Source: Alkalihalobacillus deserti | GTDB lineage: Bacteria; Bacillota; Bacilli; Bacillales; Bacillaceae_D | Reading direction: 5' to 3' | Assembly (NCBI RefSeq): GCF_020734105.1 | Contig: NZ_JAJAFR010000012.1 | Span: forward strand, 49,424 to 113,423 | DNA: 64,000 nucleotides | Part shown: positions 35,285-45,133 of the stretch, in pieces | Position numbering within the stretch: position 1 is the stretch's first letter | How the letters are laid out: each line of letters opens with the position of its first letter | Made by a program: the position numbers and the translations under genes | Notes under the pieces: model-generated | The model's input: the letters and a program-made list of their open reading frames with translations, nothing else | What the model was told of the DNA's origin: nothing | Databases searched by the model: none

Positions 35285-37867
35285 TCATCTATAAGCTTTT
35301 CTATTCCGGTAATATCCGTGTTCTCTTCTTTTATATCTAGAGGCATGACACGGATCACAAATGGTAAAAGCATGATCCCAATTAAGTTTTTTGCCACAGT
35401 GTTTGCATGTTTTCGTTAGATTTCTTACGTCATTTTTTAGAAACTCATGAACTCCATCACTTATCTCTTCTCTTACCCTCTCCCAATATATAGCTTCCGT
35501 TCTTTTATCTAACCGATATAAAAATAACAGATGAAGGCCAATTGCTTTGTAGGAAAGCTCCATTTCTTCAAGTGAACCCCTTGTTATCTGTGGTTCTGGA
35601 AGGTCTTCACCTCTAATAATAGCAATCATTTTTTCTTGCCATTGCTCAACCATCCCTGGATCTTTTGTAGAAAATGGAAGATGTAAAAAACCATAAAGAT
35701 CCATCATAGAAAGACGAGCCTCAATTTCGGTTCCCCTTATTGTCTCGTACAATTCTTTTTCTTCAGATAGCGTAGCTTTTTTTGTTCCTTTGGGACTATC
35801 AAATTTATCCCACATTTCAAAAAAGGTTCCTAGATCACGGTAATATTTTTGAAAACGTTCAAAGACAGAGTTTGTTGGAGCAATGGCAAACGTTTGAATG
35901 GATTCATCCTCTTTTTGAAGTAAATGCTTCATTAATTTTATATCAGCAGTAAAAGCTACCTTCCCCACTTCATAAATACCTTTACGTCCTGCTCGCCCTG
36001 CGATCTGTTTTATTTCCTGAGAAGTTAATCTTCTTCTGCGTGAACCATCAAATTTCTCATTTTCTAAAAAAGCTATACGTCGGATCGGTAAATTTAACCC
36101 CATTCCAATTGCATCAGTAGAAACAATCACACTTGTCTCTCCTTCAATAAAACGCTGCATTTGTTTTTTTCTCGTTTCAGGTGGCATGCTTCCATAAATC
36201 ATACTAACAGAATACCCGTTCTTTTGAAGTTGCGAAGCTGTTTCTAACACTCTTCGTCTTGAAAAACAAACAAGTGCATCTCCTTTTTTTGTTTGCTTCA
36301 TCTGAAATTCTTTTCTCTCCACTTGAAGAGGAATATCCCGACTATAATCAAATATTTCAATGTCTTCAGAGTCACCTAGAAGTTGCAAAACCATTTGCTC
36401 TGCATTGCGGCTTCCAATGATATGAACTTCATTTGCATTTGCTTTTGTTATTGCCTTGTACCAAGAAAAGCCACGATCTTTATCCGCAATCATTTGTGCC
36501 TCGTCAATGACAATTACATCATAAGATTCTTTTTCGTGGAACATTTCAACTGTACAAGAATTATGAGTGGCACCCTCTACAGATTTTTCTTCTTCACCTG
36601 TTTTTAGTGTACAAGCAATTCCTTCTCCGTTTAGTTTGTCATACACCTCTAATGCCAACAACCGCAATGGAGCTAAGTAAAGTCCACTTCTGGCTTTCAT
36701 CATTCTCTGCAAGGCATGATGGGTTTTCCCCGTATTCGTTTCCCCTATGTGCAAGACATAACGAATACTTCTTCCTGCAGAAGGCCGGTATTCACGACCA
36801 AAAATATCATCAAGAATTCTCGCTTCCTCTGCTAGCTTTCTTTGATTTTCTTCTTCTTCTTCTTGTTTTTTAAGCTCTCGTTCAATCAAGTCATTTTTAT
36901 AAATGTCAGTGTGAATGTCTAATTTAAAAGGAATATCAGCTAACCTTAATAAATCAGCAAGAAGTTCTGATTGAATGAGTGAGAAATACTTTTTATGCCA
37001 AGGACCAAGTGAAAGGTCAACAACACCCTTTACTTTGGAAGATGTTAGTGTCTCATCATACATGTCCTCATATTGTTCAAATACTTCTTCCGTAAGTGAC
37101 TCCATTAACTTATGACTTATATAATCCGTTAAAATTTGATGAACAAAACGATCATATGCATAAAAGTAAGTTTCGTATTCCCAATAAAAGGCATTGTGGA
37201 TTTCCCCAGTTAATTCATCGAAGAATTTAGAAACGGTAAAATAATCAGTGGGAGAAAATAAGCCATCCTCTTCTAACTTCTCCTCAATCCTGAACGTTTC
37301 AATCATGCTATATTTCGGCTTTGTTAATAAATCTACTTGTATTTGTTCACTGACTCGGTGGCGAAGGTATATGTAAATCGATTGTTGATTTTGATGTAAT
37401 AATTTTTCTAGAGCTTGTTCAATCTTACGTTGTAGATCTCTTCTTTGTTTCATTCGTTCTTCTTCTTTTAGGAAATGTTCATATTTCTTTTTTGCTTGTT
37501 TGTATGTCAGTTCCCACACATCTGAATGATTGATAAAAGTTTCGTTTAACCAGTTAAATACATCAAAGGGTTTATACGTTCTCATTTCATTTCGAAATAA
37601 GCGATTCAAAATTTTTCGATCAATACCATCGACTACATAATCCCGCTCAGCTAAGAAGGATTTTTTCTCTTTTTTTGGGATATCATTGGTAACCTTATTT
37701 AGCCAAACATTTACCCAAATCTGCTCTAAATAGATAAGACGATCTGATAAATATTGCTCGAAAGATGGACAAGTATCTCGTAATTCAAGATAACGGTCGA
37801 TATCAACAAGGATTTTACTCTTAGTATGTTCAACAGCTTTTGGATACACGGTCATTATTTTATTCAT
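35285..37867 (-). CDS. Suv3-like superfamily 2 helicase
   Basis: An 860-residue helicase. An N-terminal region of about 350 helical, charged residues precedes the helicase core: motif I GETNTGKTHHALQRM, LYLAPLRLLALEVYDKLN, KTGEEEKSV, motif II DEAQ in VIVIDEAQMI, YGSMPPETRKKQM, VSTDAIGMGLNLPIRRIAF and motif VI QIAGRAGRKG. This text is that of Suv3, the RNA helicase of the mitochondrial degradosome, more than that of DEAD-box or RecQ types. The end has CKHCGKKLNWDHAFTICDPC, a zinc ribbon. RNA unwinding for decay is inferred. Start ATG at 37867 with GAAGGTG. No ribonuclease gene is adjacent. Confidence 0.8.
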   Translation of the reverse strand: MNKIMTVYPKAVEHTKSKILVDIDRYLELRDTCPSFEQYLSDRLIYLEQIWVNVWLNKVTNDIPKKEKKSFLAERDYVVDGIDRKILNRLFRNEMRTYKPFDVFNWLNETFINHSDVWELTYKQAKKKYEHFLKEEERMKQRRDLQRKIEQALEKLLHQNQQSIYIYLRHRVSEQIQVDLLTKPKYSMIETFRIEEKLEEDGLFSPTDYFTVSKFFDELTGEIHNAFYWEYETYFYAYDRFVHQILTDYISHKLMESLTEEVFEQYEDMYDETLTSSKVKGVVDLSLGPWHKKYFSLIQSELLADLLRLADIPFKLDIHTDIYKNDLIERELKKQEEEEENQRKLAEEARILDDIFGREYRPSAGRSIRYVLHIGETNTGKTHHALQRMMKARSGLYLAPLRLLALEVYDKLNGEGIACTLKTGEEEKSVEGATHNSCTVEMFHEKESYDVIVIDEAQMIADKDRGFSWYKAITKANANEVHIIGSRNAEQMVLQLLGDSEDIEIFDYSRDIPLQVERKEFQMKQTKKGDALVCFSRRRVLETASQLQKNGYSVSMIYGSMPPETRKKQMQRFIEGETSVIVSTDAIGMGLNLPIRRIAFLENEKFDGSRRRRLTSQEIKQIAGRAGRKGIYEVGKVAFTADIKLMKHLLQKEDESIQTFAIAPTNSVFERFQKYYRDLGTFFEMWDKFDSPKGTKKATLSEEKELYETIRGTEIEARLSMMDLYGFLHLPFSTKDPGMVEQWQEKMIAIIRGEDLPEPQITRGSLEEMELSYKAIGLHLLFLYRLDKRTEAIYWERVREEISDGVHEFLKNDVRNLTKTCKHCGKKLNWDHAFTICDPCHASRYKRREHGYYRNRKAYR

Positions 37868-38126
37868 GAGTGTCACCTTCAAAAATCTGACTTGTATTAG
37901 TCCCATAACACTGTAGGAAGTAATATCTATTCTTCTAATTGTAAATTGTAATCACCTATTCAATCAACACTTTTATAATTACTTAGTCCTAATTGCTAAT
38001 TCCGTTATATTTTCTATTACTTTTAGAATACGGTAAACAAAGCTTTTTATGCACCTTTGTTGTGTCAAAACTTCACAATAAAAAAGAACAACTATGAAAG
38101 TCGCTCAAATTTAAAGATAATCATTA

Positions 38127-38377
38127 TTAATCTTCACCAATTACTACTTTGCTTGAACCCCTTTTAATAAAGTTCATCGCATCTCCCATTAAATCTAAAC
38201 CATAAAAAAGAGCACCGAAACCAAAAATAACTTGACCAATATAATTTAATTTATTGCTCTTTTAAAAAAAGATCAATTGGTAAAGAATAAGTAAAAATTT
38301 TAATCCCAATGATAAATGCTGTCACAGTTACCAATGTTAGCACCCATAATAACCCCGATTGCTTGTTTCAAGGTCAT
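38127..38377 (-). pseudogene. Fragment of a Na/Pi cotransporter-family gene
   Basis: Minus-strand translation gives MTLKQAIGVIMGANIG, then VTAFIIGIKIFTYSLPID in another frame, then YIGQVIFGFGALFYGLDLMG and DAMNFIKRG before the stop at 38127. This is the repeat unit of the NptA/YjbB-type sodium-phosphate cotransporters. At least two frame changes and absence of the rest of the gene mark a remnant. Confidence 0.7.
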
Positions 38378-38485
38378 AAATCCGCATTAACAAAACCTAT
38401 TTATCAGTTAAACATCACCTTTTCATGATTCAAAGAGCTTAATTTGTAACAAACTAACTTGACTGATTAGAAGGGAGAAAGATTT

Positions 38486-38794
38486 ATGACAGATCATTTC
38501 GAGGAAGTATTTGAGCAATATCGCAAGCAAATTGAAAGAGAGAATTCCGTAGATAGTTCAGATATTGATTTTTCTCAAGAACATATTGTTGCAGTCAGAA
38601 AGAACGATAGCGGTGACTTAATTGCTTTTAAGACGAGTAGCGGTCGAGAATTAGATTATATTCAAGCTCTTAATGAAGCAAAGCAAGGTAGTTTAGCTCA
38701 TGTCGATGTTTTTCATAAGTATGGTCGTGACATTTTGAGAAGTGAGCCTGATGGTATAAAGGAGAATAATTTGAATCAACTACCTCTATTTTAG
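38486..38794 (+). CDS. DUF3892-family protein
   Basis: A 102-residue soluble acidic protein. The segment HIVAVRKNDSGDLIAFKTSS, then GRELDYIQALNEAKQGSLAH, then VDVFHKYGRDILRSEPDG is the DUF3892 domain, common in Firmicutes and without known function. Start ATG behind AGAAGGGAGA. Single gene with its own terminator. Confidence 0.85.
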   Translation: MTDHFEEVFEQYRKQIERENSVDSSDIDFSQEHIVAVRKNDSGDLIAFKTSSGRELDYIQALNEAKQGSLAHVDVFHKYGRDILRSEPDGIKENNLNQLPLF

Positions 38795-38814
38795 AATACA
38801 GCTTTAAGAATACG

Positions 38815-38852
38815 GCGTTTCAAGAGTGAATATTTCTTGAAACGCTTTTTTT
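38815..38852 (+). terminator. Terminator of DUF3892 gene
   Basis: GCGTTTCAAGA (38815-38825) pairs with TCTTGAAACGC (38835-38845), then seven T. Confidence 0.93.
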
Positions 38853-38912
38853 CGTCGAATGATCACCTAACGAACATTTCTTAATATGTTATCGTTAGGA
38901 GGTTGATTTTAA

Positions 38913-39647
38913 ATGACATTATTTTCATTAGATCAAATTGAGACAGTACCTTTAACTACTTGGAAAACAGATGCGGTTTATCAATTTAAAAATAAAATGA
39001 CTGATACAGAGAACGCCTTTCCTTGTATTCCCGCAATTCAAGCTCTTTATAACAAGCATTTAAGATTTGCCTTTGTGGGAGATCCTAGAGATCAAACCAC
39101 ATCACTCACATTAGCGGATACAATCAAAGAATATGCGCTTTCATCTCGAAAATTCGGGAAATACTCAACCCTAATTACTTTTTTCTTTACCCCCAATGAT
39201 CTTGCAACAATGCCAATCGCTTATTTTGAACATTTATTCTGGGAACAGCTCAAAGCCATTCATGCAATTGATCAAAAAAAATGGCCTTCTTCTGTTCCAA
39301 AGGAAGTAAGTAACCCTGCATGGGAATTTTGCTTTCATGGAGAACCTCTTTTTATTTATTGTGCCTCACCCGCTCATAAACAAAGAAAAAGTCGGAATTT
39401 TCCTTACTTTATGTTTGCATTAACACCCAGATGGGTATTACAAAATTTTCCATCGTCCTCTGATTACGCAAACATCATTAAATCTAAAATTAGAAATCGC
39501 CTTACTAAGTATGACTCTATTGCTCCTCACCCTGATTTGAACACATATGGAAATGAAGATAACTTCGAATGGAAACAATACTTCTTACGTGATGACCAAA
39601 CTTCTTCCAGCTGTCCATTTCTAAATGCATTAAAAAAAGAAAAATGA
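38913..39647 (+). CDS. YqcI/YcgG-family protein
   Basis: A 244-residue soluble protein of the YqcI/YcgG family: FPCIPAIQALYNKHLRFAFV near the start, EFCFHGEPLFIYCASPAH and RKSRNFPYFMFALTPRW in the middle, and a conserved cysteine near the end (SSCPFLNALK). Several cysteines in conserved places hint at metal or heme chemistry, but function is unknown. Start ATG with AGGAGG. A short hairpin (AGCCGAATG / CATTCGGCT, 39653-39673) follows the stop. Confidence 0.85.
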   Translation: MTLFSLDQIETVPLTTWKTDAVYQFKNKMTDTENAFPCIPAIQALYNKHLRFAFVGDPRDQTTSLTLADTIKEYALSSRKFGKYSTLITFFFTPNDLATMPIAYFEHLFWEQLKAIHAIDQKKWPSSVPKEVSNPAWEFCFHGEPLFIYCASPAHKQRKSRNFPYFMFALTPRWVLQNFPSSSDYANIIKSKIRNRLTKYDSIAPHPDLNTYGNEDNFEWKQYFLRDDQTSSSCPFLNALKKEK

Positions 39648-39783
39648 AAAAGCCGAATGAATCCATTCGGCTGTAATACTTTCATGATAATCTCTAAACT
39701 AAATCTTACCAACACTAAGAGAATAGCCTATTTTTTCCATATATATGTTCAAAGAAAAAATATAAGCGACTCTCTCTATTGAA

Positions 39784-40452
39784 TCATTGCTCGAAATCTA
39801 AGCTCTTAATCGAGTCCATATGACTTGCAATCATTGCAATAATGGTACTTGCCTCGTCTTTACTAAAAATGAAATTGAATTCATCTTTTATGATATCATC
39901 ATCTTCCGTCTTAACCCTATTAATTCTTTGAAGAATTCCATCTCCTGTTTCTGGAATGACTCCAAACTTATAGGTGATTTCAAGATCTTCAGTTTCATCA
40001 ATATAAGCTGTTACTTCAGGAGTTTCCCAATCAACTTCTAACGTTTCAAATTCATCATCTTCAGTTAGAACGTCAATATCGTACACATCATTAAACTCTT
40101 CGTCGCTGTACTCTATGGCTGCTTCGTAATCATCGTCTTCATCATTAATGAAATCATGGAAACTCTCGTGTACAGCATCAATGATATCTTCAATATCTTC
40201 AAGAATGGTTCTTGAGGTTAAATCTAAGTCAAGATCAAACGATTCAATATAGAATTCGTTATTAAACGGATCATAGAACAGCGTGCAAAAATATTCCCGT
40301 TCAAGGTCTTCCAATTCAACAAAGAACTCAATTCGGGGATGTTTAGCACCTTTGTCGATAGACATATGACCTATTTGATCATACTTATCACAAATGGATT
40401 CTAAATCGTCTTGAAGCTCTTCAGTAACTCTATCAAACCAGTCTAATGTCAC
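39784..40452 (-). CDS. Very acidic protein of unknown function
   Basis: A 222-residue protein with a high share of Asp and Glu throughout, for example NDEDDDYEAAIEYSDEEF near residue 110, and few basic residues. The N-terminal part (MTLDWFDRVTEELQDDLESI) is helical. No signal peptide or membrane segment. I do not recognise a family. The start is GTG at 40452 behind GGGGCG. Extreme acidity may reflect binding to a basic partner or adaptation to salt, both inference. Confidence 0.7.
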   Translation of the reverse strand: MTLDWFDRVTEELQDDLESICDKYDQIGHMSIDKGAKHPRIEFFVELEDLEREYFCTLFYDPFNNEFYIESFDLDLDLTSRTILEDIEDIIDAVHESFHDFINDEDDDYEAAIEYSDEEFNDVYDIDVLTEDDEFETLEVDWETPEVTAYIDETEDLEITYKFGVIPETGDGILQRINRVKTEDDDIIKDEFNFIFSKDEASTIIAMIASHMDSIKSLDFEQ

Positions 40453-40886
40453 AATAATTCGCCCCTTTTTTATAAGATGCTTTCTTGGTCAATCTTATCT
40501 GTAGTTTGACCCCAATAATTGGTTTTCAATCACATTATGTGAAAGTTTTAGAAAAATTTTAGCATGGACGATAACTGCTTACTGCTTATTGTAATTGCTT
40601 AAGGGTTCAGGAACGTTTCTGCATACCTGGTCAATTAATTTGTGTTTTCTGCTTTAATGACATAAATACTGGTCATTCGCTATCATCCTTTCCACAAGGT
40701 GTTTTCTTATATTTTTCAACTGCTTTTATTAAGCTTCTTAGACCTTATGCTTTGAAACTTATTTTTCTTTATTTTTGATTTACTCAACTTATTTTTTTCC
40801 AGATTAACGGTCCATTTAGGTGATATCATTTTTCTTATTATTAATTACCTACATTCACTGCAACAGGCTCACTCATTCAATTATAA
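40453..40886. other. Long gap without supported gene
   Basis: About 430 A+T-rich bases. A minus-strand ATG with a fair ribosome site near 40684 encodes only 13 codons. I see nothing else to report. Confidence 0.5.
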
Positions 40887-40897
40887 AAAAAAAGAAA

Positions 40898-40940
40898 AAG
40901 CTAACTTTGATGACATACTAGAACATCAATAATTAGCTTT
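40898..40940 (-). terminator. Histidine kinase terminator
   Basis: AAAGCTAA (40898-40905) with TTAGCTTT (40933-40940) plus an inner TTGATG/CATCAA stem, then a T-rich run on the minus strand; it overlaps the kinase stop codon. Confidence 0.8.
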
Positions 40941-42732
40941 AAAGTGGTAAAGTAATTAAAAAGATCGTTCCTTCTTCCGTAGAAGAAACTAATTTAATTT
41001 TCCCACGATGGTTGTTTATAATCCTTTGAACGATCGTTAATCCCAATCCTGTACCTGTCTCTTTAGACGTTAAGAACGGGTCGAAGATCGAAGGTTGAAT
41101 TAATGGAGGGATTCCTGTCCCACTATCCTTTACATAGATTTGATATTCGTTTACTGAGGTTTGTGAGTAGATCGATATACTCCCACCTTTGTTCATCGAA
41201 TCTATACTGTTTCTAATTAAATTATGAAAGACTTGTTTCATTTGCTTTCCATCAACCTTGATTGATTTTCTTTCTAGATCTATTGAAAATTTAATATTTT
41301 TATGTTCAGTTGAATGTTGAATTAACGGGAGTATTTCATTAATGATATCGTCCATATAATTTGCTTTAAAATGAGGCGCACTTGGTTTAGTAAGAAGCAA
41401 CATTTCTTCAATAATTGTATTAATTCTTTCAAGTTCTTTTAATAACAATGGAAGGTGAAATTGCTCTTTTTCACTTTCTTTAAATGAATTGCTCATTATC
41501 GTTAAAAATCCATCTATGACCGCTAATGGGTTTCGTATTTCATGGGCCGCACCAGCAGCTAATTCTCCAACAAGGGCTAATTTTTCAGAGTGATGCATTC
41601 TTTTCTCTAGATTTTCCTTCGCTGTAATATCAATAAAATAAAAAATTGTTCCAATGTTATTTTGATTTTGATCAAGGAGCTTAGCTTGAGAAAGTAAAAA
41701 TGTACGTTTCTCTTGCAATGTATAATAAGGAACTTTTACATTGTTGATCATCTCTTTCGATGTTAAAGCATCCCAAAACATGGTATTTTCTTTAGGGCTG
41801 TTTAACGGAATCGAAATAACCGATTCATCGCTTCCTAATAAACGTTTTGCCGTATGATTTAATGAAACATTGGATGACTTTTCATCGAATGTAATAATAC
41901 CTACGGGTAGTGAATTTAAAATCTGTTCCCTGTAAATCTTATCTTTTACAATCGTGTCAAAGGATTCTCTCAACCTTCTAGACATTTTATTTATAGAACT
42001 AGTGAGCTGACACAATTCTACTTGTGAAGTTTCTTCAACAGTCAAACCATAATGACCACTTGCGATTTCATCGACTTTATTCACAACATTTTCTATTGGT
42101 CGTGTTAAATTCGAACTAATCCGATAAGCTGAAATCACAGAAGCAATAATTGCCCCAATCGTTAAAAATAAGAGTAACCATAGTGAATCTTTAATAATAG
42201 ATAAAAAATGACTTGAATGATTATTAAGGCTAGAAAAAACGGTAAGCTTTTTATCGTTAATTTGGTCAGCTAGTTTGTCTAATTGTTGTAAATATTCATT
42301 ATGTAAATAGTTTTCTAAACTAGCCTTATTGCTATATGAAATTAGTCCTTGAACATTATTCAAAATCATAAAATCCAAGAGCTCAATCTCTGTTTTTAAG
42401 GCTATTAGCGATAAGGGCACATCGCTATAAGGTAATCCGAATTCTTCAGTAGAAACAGCTATAAAAGATTCATACTCCTTCAGTAAATTACAGCAATAAT
42501 CATTTTCTATAAATCTTTCAATTATAAATTTTTTCGTGATTAATTCTTGTTCCCAATGTGTAACCCAGACCAATTCCGGAATGTTATTTTGATTAATTTT
42601 ATTACTTACAGAATTGACTTGATCAATAGATTGAATCAAAACGAAAGAAAAACTACTAAGAATCATAGTAGTCACCAGGAGAACTATCAAAATTTTATTA
42701 CGAAATGACATTTTCTTAACAAGATTTTTCAT
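40939..42732 (-). CDS. Membrane sensor histidine kinase
   Basis: A 597-residue kinase: membrane segment at about 10-32, extracytoplasmic domain of about 150 residues, second membrane segment near 185-205, HAMP linker (ISSNLTRPIENVVNKVDEIA), PAS domain (LNSLPVGIITFDEKSSNVSL), H-box AAHEIRNPLAVIDGF near residue 390, N-box HNLIRNSIDSM, and G boxes DSGTGIPP and GTGLGLTI. The HAMP-PAS-kinase order resembles sporulation phosphorelay kinases such as KinB-type enzymes. No response regulator gene is next to it. It starts 30 bases after the BMP-like gene and shares its transcript. ATG at 42732 with GGGGA. Confidence 0.92.
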   Translation of the reverse strand: MKNLVKKMSFRNKILIVLLVTTMILSSFSFVLIQSIDQVNSVSNKINQNNIPELVWVTHWEQELITKKFIIERFIENDYCCNLLKEYESFIAVSTEEFGLPYSDVPLSLIALKTEIELLDFMILNNVQGLISYSNKASLENYLHNEYLQQLDKLADQINDKKLTVFSSLNNHSSHFLSIIKDSLWLLLFLTIGAIIASVISAYRISSNLTRPIENVVNKVDEIASGHYGLTVEETSQVELCQLTSSINKMSRRLRESFDTIVKDKIYREQILNSLPVGIITFDEKSSNVSLNHTAKRLLGSDESVISIPLNSPKENTMFWDALTSKEMINNVKVPYYTLQEKRTFLLSQAKLLDQNQNNIGTIFYFIDITAKENLEKRMHHSEKLALVGELAAGAAHEIRNPLAVIDGFLTIMSNSFKESEKEQFHLPLLLKELERINTIIEEMLLLTKPSAPHFKANYMDDIINEILPLIQHSTEHKNIKFSIDLERKSIKVDGKQMKQVFHNLIRNSIDSMNKGGSISIYSQTSVNEYQIYVKDSGTGIPPLIQPSIFDPFLTSKETGTGLGLTIVQRIINNHRGKIKLVSSTEEGTIFLITLPL

Positions 42733-42762
42733 AATGTTCCCCACTTCATCACAGTTACGTCA

Positions 42763-43737
42763 CTATCTATCTAGTTCCCTATTGATCATCTCAATCTCAT
42801 CATCTGTAAACATCGGTCCAAAAGGAGCAAGCTGATACACTCCATCTTCTTCCGTTAACAGTTTTTTTCCTGCCTGTAAGCCCTCTTCACTGAAATAATC
42901 TTTCATTATGGCAACATACATCTGAGAAACGTCGTTCATTACGCTAGTTAACACCCAACCATTTGCCATATATGCCTGATCTTCTAAGTAACCTATCATA
43001 TAGACATTATGTTGTCTTCCATATTCGATGACAGCACGATTATAAGCATTTCCTCTTGAATAAATGACATCGACACCCTCATCAATCAACTCCTTCATTA
43101 ATTCGACTGCTTTAGCACCATCATCTCTACTGTCAACAACCTTATAATAAAATGCAGCCTCAGGATTATAATGATAAAGAGCTTCTTCAAATTGAGGTTG
43201 TTCTTCACGTGCATCAATAGCATCAATCAAACCTACTTTATTTGTTTCTGTTATTAATGATGCTGCTAAACCAGCAGTTTTTTCAACTTCTCCTTGATTA
43301 AATGTATAGACAGATTGATTTTCATGTACAGAACTCCCATGAATAGTGACAAAATGAACATTTAGATGTTTAGGTGCCATTTCTGTAAAAACACCTGAAA
43401 ATTCTCTCCCATGACCAATAATTAATTCAGAACCCTCTTTGATAGCCTTTTCAATTGTTTCTTCCTGAAACATTGGTGTATCGATTTCGCTATACAGAGT
43501 AACAGAAACAGGAAACTGTTCTTCTATTTTCAACTGCCCTTTGTATGCTAGACTTCCCCAGCTTTGATCAACAATTTCATCTGAAGTAAGGATCGTTATG
43601 ACTATTTCATTTATCGTTTCACTGGTAGAAGATTCACTTAGAACGTCGCTAACTTTTATTATTATGGTAACAATAAAACCAATAGCAACAACGAATGTTA
43701 ATAGCAAAATCCATCTAGGTTGTTTAGATTGTTGCAT
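42763..43737 (-). CDS. Membrane-anchored BMP/Med-type binding protein
   Basis: A 324-residue protein of the basic membrane protein (BMP) family, related to Med of B. subtilis and to nucleoside-binding lipoproteins. Recognisable parts are DQSWGSLAYKGQLKIEEQF, ELIIGHGREFSGVFTEMA, GVDVIYSRGNAYNRAVIEYG and VLTSVMNDVSQMYVAI. Instead of a lipobox it has one N-terminal membrane segment (residues 10-27), so it would face outward tethered to the membrane. It is co-transcribed with the histidine kinase, 30 bases downstream. A role as ligand-binding co-sensor for that kinase is inference from this pairing. Confidence 0.85.
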   Translation of the reverse strand: MQQSKQPRWILLLTFVVAIGFIVTIIIKVSDVLSESSTSETINEIVITILTSDEIVDQSWGSLAYKGQLKIEEQFPVSVTLYSEIDTPMFQEETIEKAIKEGSELIIGHGREFSGVFTEMAPKHLNVHFVTIHGSSVHENQSVYTFNQGEVEKTAGLAASLITETNKVGLIDAIDAREEQPQFEEALYHYNPEAAFYYKVVDSRDDGAKAVELMKELIDEGVDVIYSRGNAYNRAVIEYGRQHNVYMIGYLEDQAYMANGWVLTSVMNDVSQMYVAIMKDYFSEEGLQAGKKLLTEEDGVYQLAPFGPMFTDDEIEMINRELDR

Positions 43738-43869
43738 GGTAAGCTCTCCTCTTTTTGTTAATCTTCATCTATCTTACTTTAAAAACAAGTAACAGGTCTA
43801 CTGTTCTTTGATATTCTTCTATAAAGGAAGCTTCAAATTAATGAAGCTAATTAAATTTATACAGCAAAG

Positions 43870-43912
43870 GCCCCTAATGACGTGTATTTTTTTCATTAGG
43901 GGCTCTTTGTTT
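43870..43912 (-). terminator. Bidirectional terminator near sip gene
   Basis: 11-bp stem GCCCCTAATGA (43870-43880) with TCATTAGGGGC (43893-43903), T-rich on the plus side; it closes the signal peptidase gene. Confidence 0.7.
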
Positions 43913-43925
43913 TTGTTTCTATTCC

Positions 43926-44546
43926 TTATAAAAGATTAATACGATCAAATGGATAAAATCTTAACATTACTTTACCTACAACATTATCAATAGGAATGGG
44001 TCCTATTGCTCTACTATCAGAGCTGTTGTTTCGATTATCTCCCATGACAAAAACATGATTATCCGGTATGACAAAGACATCATTTTGCGCTTTCATCTCT
44101 TCTTTAATATAGTTTTCTACTAACAACTCTCCATTTCTATAAATATCTCCGTTATTAAATCGAATTGTGTCTCCAGATTCTCCTATCACTCGCTTTATCC
44201 AAATATTCCCTTCTTCTCTTTGGTCAGAAAAAATTGCTAACAAAGGACTATCAAATAGTCGATCTTTAAATGCTCTTACATGATCAATTCGGCTATCAAT
44301 GATAACCATCTCTCCATATTCAGGTATATTCCCTAATACATAAGCACTTTTAAAAACAATAATTCGATCGCCAACTTTTTCCGTATCTAAAAGATCCTCA
44401 CCTGCTAGAGTTGGTTCCATCGAACTTCCACTGACAACATATGGTTGGATTATAAAAATATTAATCCAACTAGCAAATAAAAAAGCTAACAATAAAGCAT
44501 TTCCACATTTAAGATAATTAATTGTTTTCGTTGAAATAGTTATCAC
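43926..44546 (-). CDS. Signal peptidase I
   Basis: Membrane serine protease that removes signal peptides from exported proteins. The 206-residue product has one membrane anchor (residues 17-36), the nucleophile in SGSSMEPTL, the catalytic lysine in IKRVIGESGDTI, and the box GDNRNNSSDSRAIGPI. This is the Gram-positive Sip type. The start is uncertain: GTG at 44546 overlaps the AGAGGTG ribosome-like sequence. Single gene with terminator. Confidence 0.93.
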   Translation of the reverse strand: MITISTKTINYLKCGNALLLAFLFASWINIFIIQPYVVSGSSMEPTLAGEDLLDTEKVGDRIIVFKSAYVLGNIPEYGEMVIIDSRIDHVRAFKDRLFDSPLLAIFSDQREEGNIWIKRVIGESGDTIRFNNGDIYRNGELLVENYIKEEMKAQNDVFVIPDNHVFVMGDNRNNSSDSRAIGPIPIDNVVGKVMLRFYPFDRINLL

Positions 44547-44790
44547 CTCTCATCTTCTTTTTAACCATTTTGGAGTGGTAATATAACACCTTATACTATT
44601 AATTATGTCTGAATCTTTATAAATAGATCTAAATAGTTTACATTTCTATCGTTTACTAGATTATGACAATCTCTAACCATTTTACAGAAAAGCATTTTTC
44701 ACATTTCATTTTAATGGTGAATAAGCTGAATTAATATATATTTGCAAAGGTGAAAAGTGGAGAGAAGACAATTGAAAGGAGGGAATAGTA

Positions 44791-45057
44791 GTGGCAAGGT
44801 ATCGAAGTAAACCCGTTATAGTGGAAGCCGTAAAAATATCTAGGACCATTTCCATCGATACATCAGAAGGTACCGTAAAGGGCTATCCTGGAGATTACCT
44901 TATAACAGATGCAAATGGTGATCAATATCCATGTAAAGCAAATACTTTCGATAAAACGTACGAACGGATTAGAGATGGAAGAGATGTGAAATCCTTCATC
45001 CTAAGATCGCTAAGGAAAATGAAAAGAAAATCGAAAGAAGTATTTCTAAAAAATTAA
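44791..45057 (+). CDS. PGDYG-domain protein
   Basis: An 88-residue protein with YRSKPVIVEAVKISRTIS, the EGTVKGYPGDYLITDANGDQ core and YPCKANTFDKTYE, which match the PGDYG domain found in phage and bacterial proteins of unknown function. The C-terminal 20 residues are strongly basic (RSLRKMKRKSKEVF), suggesting nucleic acid contact. GTG start behind AAGGAGG. A hairpin follows (45134-45159). Confidence 0.75.
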   Translation: MARYRSKPVIVEAVKISRTISIDTSEGTVKGYPGDYLITDANGDQYPCKANTFDKTYERIRDGRDVKSFILRSLRKMKRKSKEVFLKN

Positions 45058-45133
45058 TGGACTAGATTCACTAAAAAATGATTTACGATTATAGAGTTCT
45101 AATCAACCACTTCAACAGCTTTCTACATTAAAG

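Noticed and set aside
40660..40700. Tiny minus-strand frame MTSIYVIKAENTN
   Set aside because: Only 13 codons; a fair ribosome site alone is not enough support.
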